Shown piece after piece: positions 63,034-64,000 of a stretch of 64,000 nt of DNA. The translations under genes were made by a program, and so were the position numbers. The notes under the pieces were generated by a model. That model saw nothing but the letters and a program-made list of their open reading frames with translations, had not been told where the DNA came from and did not search any database. Numbering within the stretch: position 1 is the stretch's first letter; each line of letters starts with the position of its first letter. Source of the DNA: Salegentibacter sp. Hel_I_6 (GTDB lineage Bacteria > Bacteroidota > Bacteroidia > Flavobacteriales > Flavobacteriaceae); NCBI RefSeq assembly GCF_000745315.1, contig NZ_JQNQ01000001.1:62001-126000 (forward strand), read 5' to 3'.

Positions 63034-64000
63034 TTAATTCTTAATCTCTGAAATACTTTTAAGCTTATAATTGCTATCCCATTTGGTGATGAGCTTTAAG
63101 TCAAAAACTTTATAATCTTCTGTAATCTTTGATTTAGATTTATAAATCATTTCATAAGAAACGTGGTAATCTCCATTACTTTCTTGTACAACCTTAAAAC
63201 TATCCCAGTCAATATCCGAAGCCGAAAAAGGGTACTTGCCGCGGTGGGCTTTAGCATTTCTATAGATCCATTCCCGAGAGGGATTTTGTTCCCCATACCA
63301 GCTAGTAACCTGCGGACTAAGAAATTCTGGTAATTTTTCCACCTGGTTACTATTCATAGATTGGTAGTAATCAGCTACAATTTCTTTTAAATTTTCTTCA
63401 GGAGTTTTTGAAGAAGCCTCGTCGGAAAAAGCGAAGCTGTAAATGGTCATAATGATGGCCAGCAAACCGACAGCTGCTAAAGCCAGGATTTTGGAGTTAT
63501 ATTTTTGAAAACTATTTTCTGATTCTGTTTTTTTCTTTTCTTCAGCAGGTAATTGACCTTCTTTTGGCTCACTCTCTTTTTCTTTTTCCACTTCTTGTGG
63601 GATAAAAAACTTATTAGGGTAATGAGTCTTCTCGATATTAAAAGAGTGAACTTCGCGAGGCGAAATTTTTGAACTGTTCACTTGATCCAAAGGAATCAGG
63701 CTAACATAATTTGGATTCGAGGCTTGACCTCCATAGCCAAAAGCAATAAAAACTGGTCGCTCAGGAGAATTGATTGCAGGAAAAGATTCAAATTGCTTAT
63801 CACTTAAAACCTGATATAAATCTTTATAAGGTTTTGCTCGCCATTTTGCTTCAACATAAAATTCTTTCCCCGTGACTCTACATCTGAAATGAAAATCGGG
63901 TTCTAATGATTTTTTAACGAAACGTCTCCTATTTTGTGTACTATCGCTGGTTTTGTAAATTACCTCATAATGTGCTTCTGGAAAAATTGTTTCCTCAACA
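63034..64000 (-). CDS. PD-(D/E)XK-like domain fused to a membrane protein (partial, runs off right edge)
   Basis: The minus-strand frame ending at 63034 is open to the window edge (322 codons incl. stop), so a start at 63690 (a TTG) is an artefact of truncation. The upstream part contains EPDFHFRCRVTGKEFYVEAK, an Asp then Glu-x-Lys pattern of PD-(D/E)XK nucleases, next to YVSLIPL-type strands. Then comes a Lys/Glu-rich linker, one transmembrane helix (ILALAAVGLLAIIMTIYSF) and a C-terminal SnoaL/NTF2-like-looking domain (ENLKEIVADYYQSMNSN...). A nuclease-like sensor anchored to the membrane is possible; the true N-terminus is outside the window. Confidence 0.65.
   Translation of the reverse strand, partial: VEETIFPEAHYEVIYKTSDSTQNRRRFVKKSLEPDFHFRCRVTGKEFYVEAKWRAKPYKDLYQVLSDKQFESFPAINSPERPVFIAFGYGGQASNPNYVSLIPLDQVNSSKISPREVHSFNIEKTHYPNKFFIPQEVEKEKESEPKEGQLPAEEKKKTESENSFQKYNSKILALAAVGLLAIIMTIYSFAFSDEASSKTPEENLKEIVADYYQSMNSNQVEKLPEFLSPQVTSWYGEQNPSREWIYRNAKAHRGKYPFSASDIDWDSFKVVQESNGDYHVSYEMIYKSKSKITEDYKVFDLKLITKWDSNYKLKSISEIKN

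Noticed and set aside
1..64000. CRISPR array, rRNA operon, insertion sequence
   Set aside because: No regularly spaced direct repeats, no rRNA-like sequence and no transposase-like reading frame were seen.

Overview
The window is AT-rich chromosomal DNA that looks like a marine or saline Flavobacteriaceae genome (Bacteroidota; Salegentibacter/Gramella-like by general protein character, an inference from memory). Supporting signs are families largely confined to this group (DUF4290, DUF6146, DUF6787, DUF5916, TIGR02757, BatA-type proteins), TonB-dependent transport, Lys-poor use of Shine-Dalgarno sites, and promoters of the Bacteroidota form TTG-N19-TAnnTTTG (seen cleanly before the HU gene, a tRNA-Met and a DUF5916 gene).

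Layout. 1-1747: left-edge GCS2-type ligase (partial) and a RimK-like ATP-grasp ligase, two translationally coupled amidoligases. 1887-3801: secreted M19 dipeptidase and a DJ-1/PfpI protein, sharing one bidirectional terminator. 3933-8614 (minus): Lrp/AsnC regulator, then ppc - dinB-like - brkB-like. 8689-10541: M14 carboxypeptidase divergent from an XRE-type regulator; the space between them holds seven copies of a TTTACAnnTGTAAA palindrome. 10588-16413: small lipoprotein convergent with the parE - unknown membrane protein - parC - mscL operon. 16536-21782: a 1567-residue sensor kinase with about nine PAS domains and its single-domain response regulator. 22076-23745: secreted protein and AraC-type regulator. 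23933-27762: ferredoxin divergent from a LuxC-like acyl-CoA reductase, then serC and a serA-like gene. 27930-32303: DUF937, DUF6146 and DUF6787 proteins, then a His-rich secreted protein and a TonB receptor with His/Glu-rich loops (probably zinc or another transition metal). 32381-35290 (minus): small membrane proteins, a second brkB-like gene, folE, msrA. 35425-46278 (plus): DUF5916 outer-membrane protein, LolD-like ATPase, TIGR02757 protein, two tandem soluble GAF histidine kinases, BatA-like VWA protein, a dihydroorotase-like protein without its metal-site histidines, DUF4870-like protein and an esterase. 46275-57616: MBL hydrolase, conserved unknown protein, murA (Asp-type active site), DUF4290, DUF493, NadR-like ATPase, recQ, fmt, HU, YqgE, class IV aminotransferase and a START-like protein. 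57800-57873: tRNA-Met(CAT).

Right of the tRNA the character changes: loosely packed hypothetical genes, an HMCES/YedK-type SRAP protein, a pentapeptide-like protein, a lipoprotein gene broken at a run of 12 A, a beta-lactamase-fold lipoprotein, and at the right edge a protein with a PD-(D/E)XK-like stretch fused to a membrane segment. This reads as an accessory region beside a tRNA, although no integrase or second attachment site is visible in the window.

Most of the window is housekeeping. The most unusual items are the seven-operator divergent promoter at 9854-10138, the homopolymer-interrupted lipoprotein at 61005-61638, the metal-site-less dihydroorotase homologue, the Asp-type MurA, the open-ended nuclease-like fusion at the right edge, and a nested inverted repeat at 49171-49248. 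No CRISPR array, rRNA, transposase or recognisable phage gene was found.
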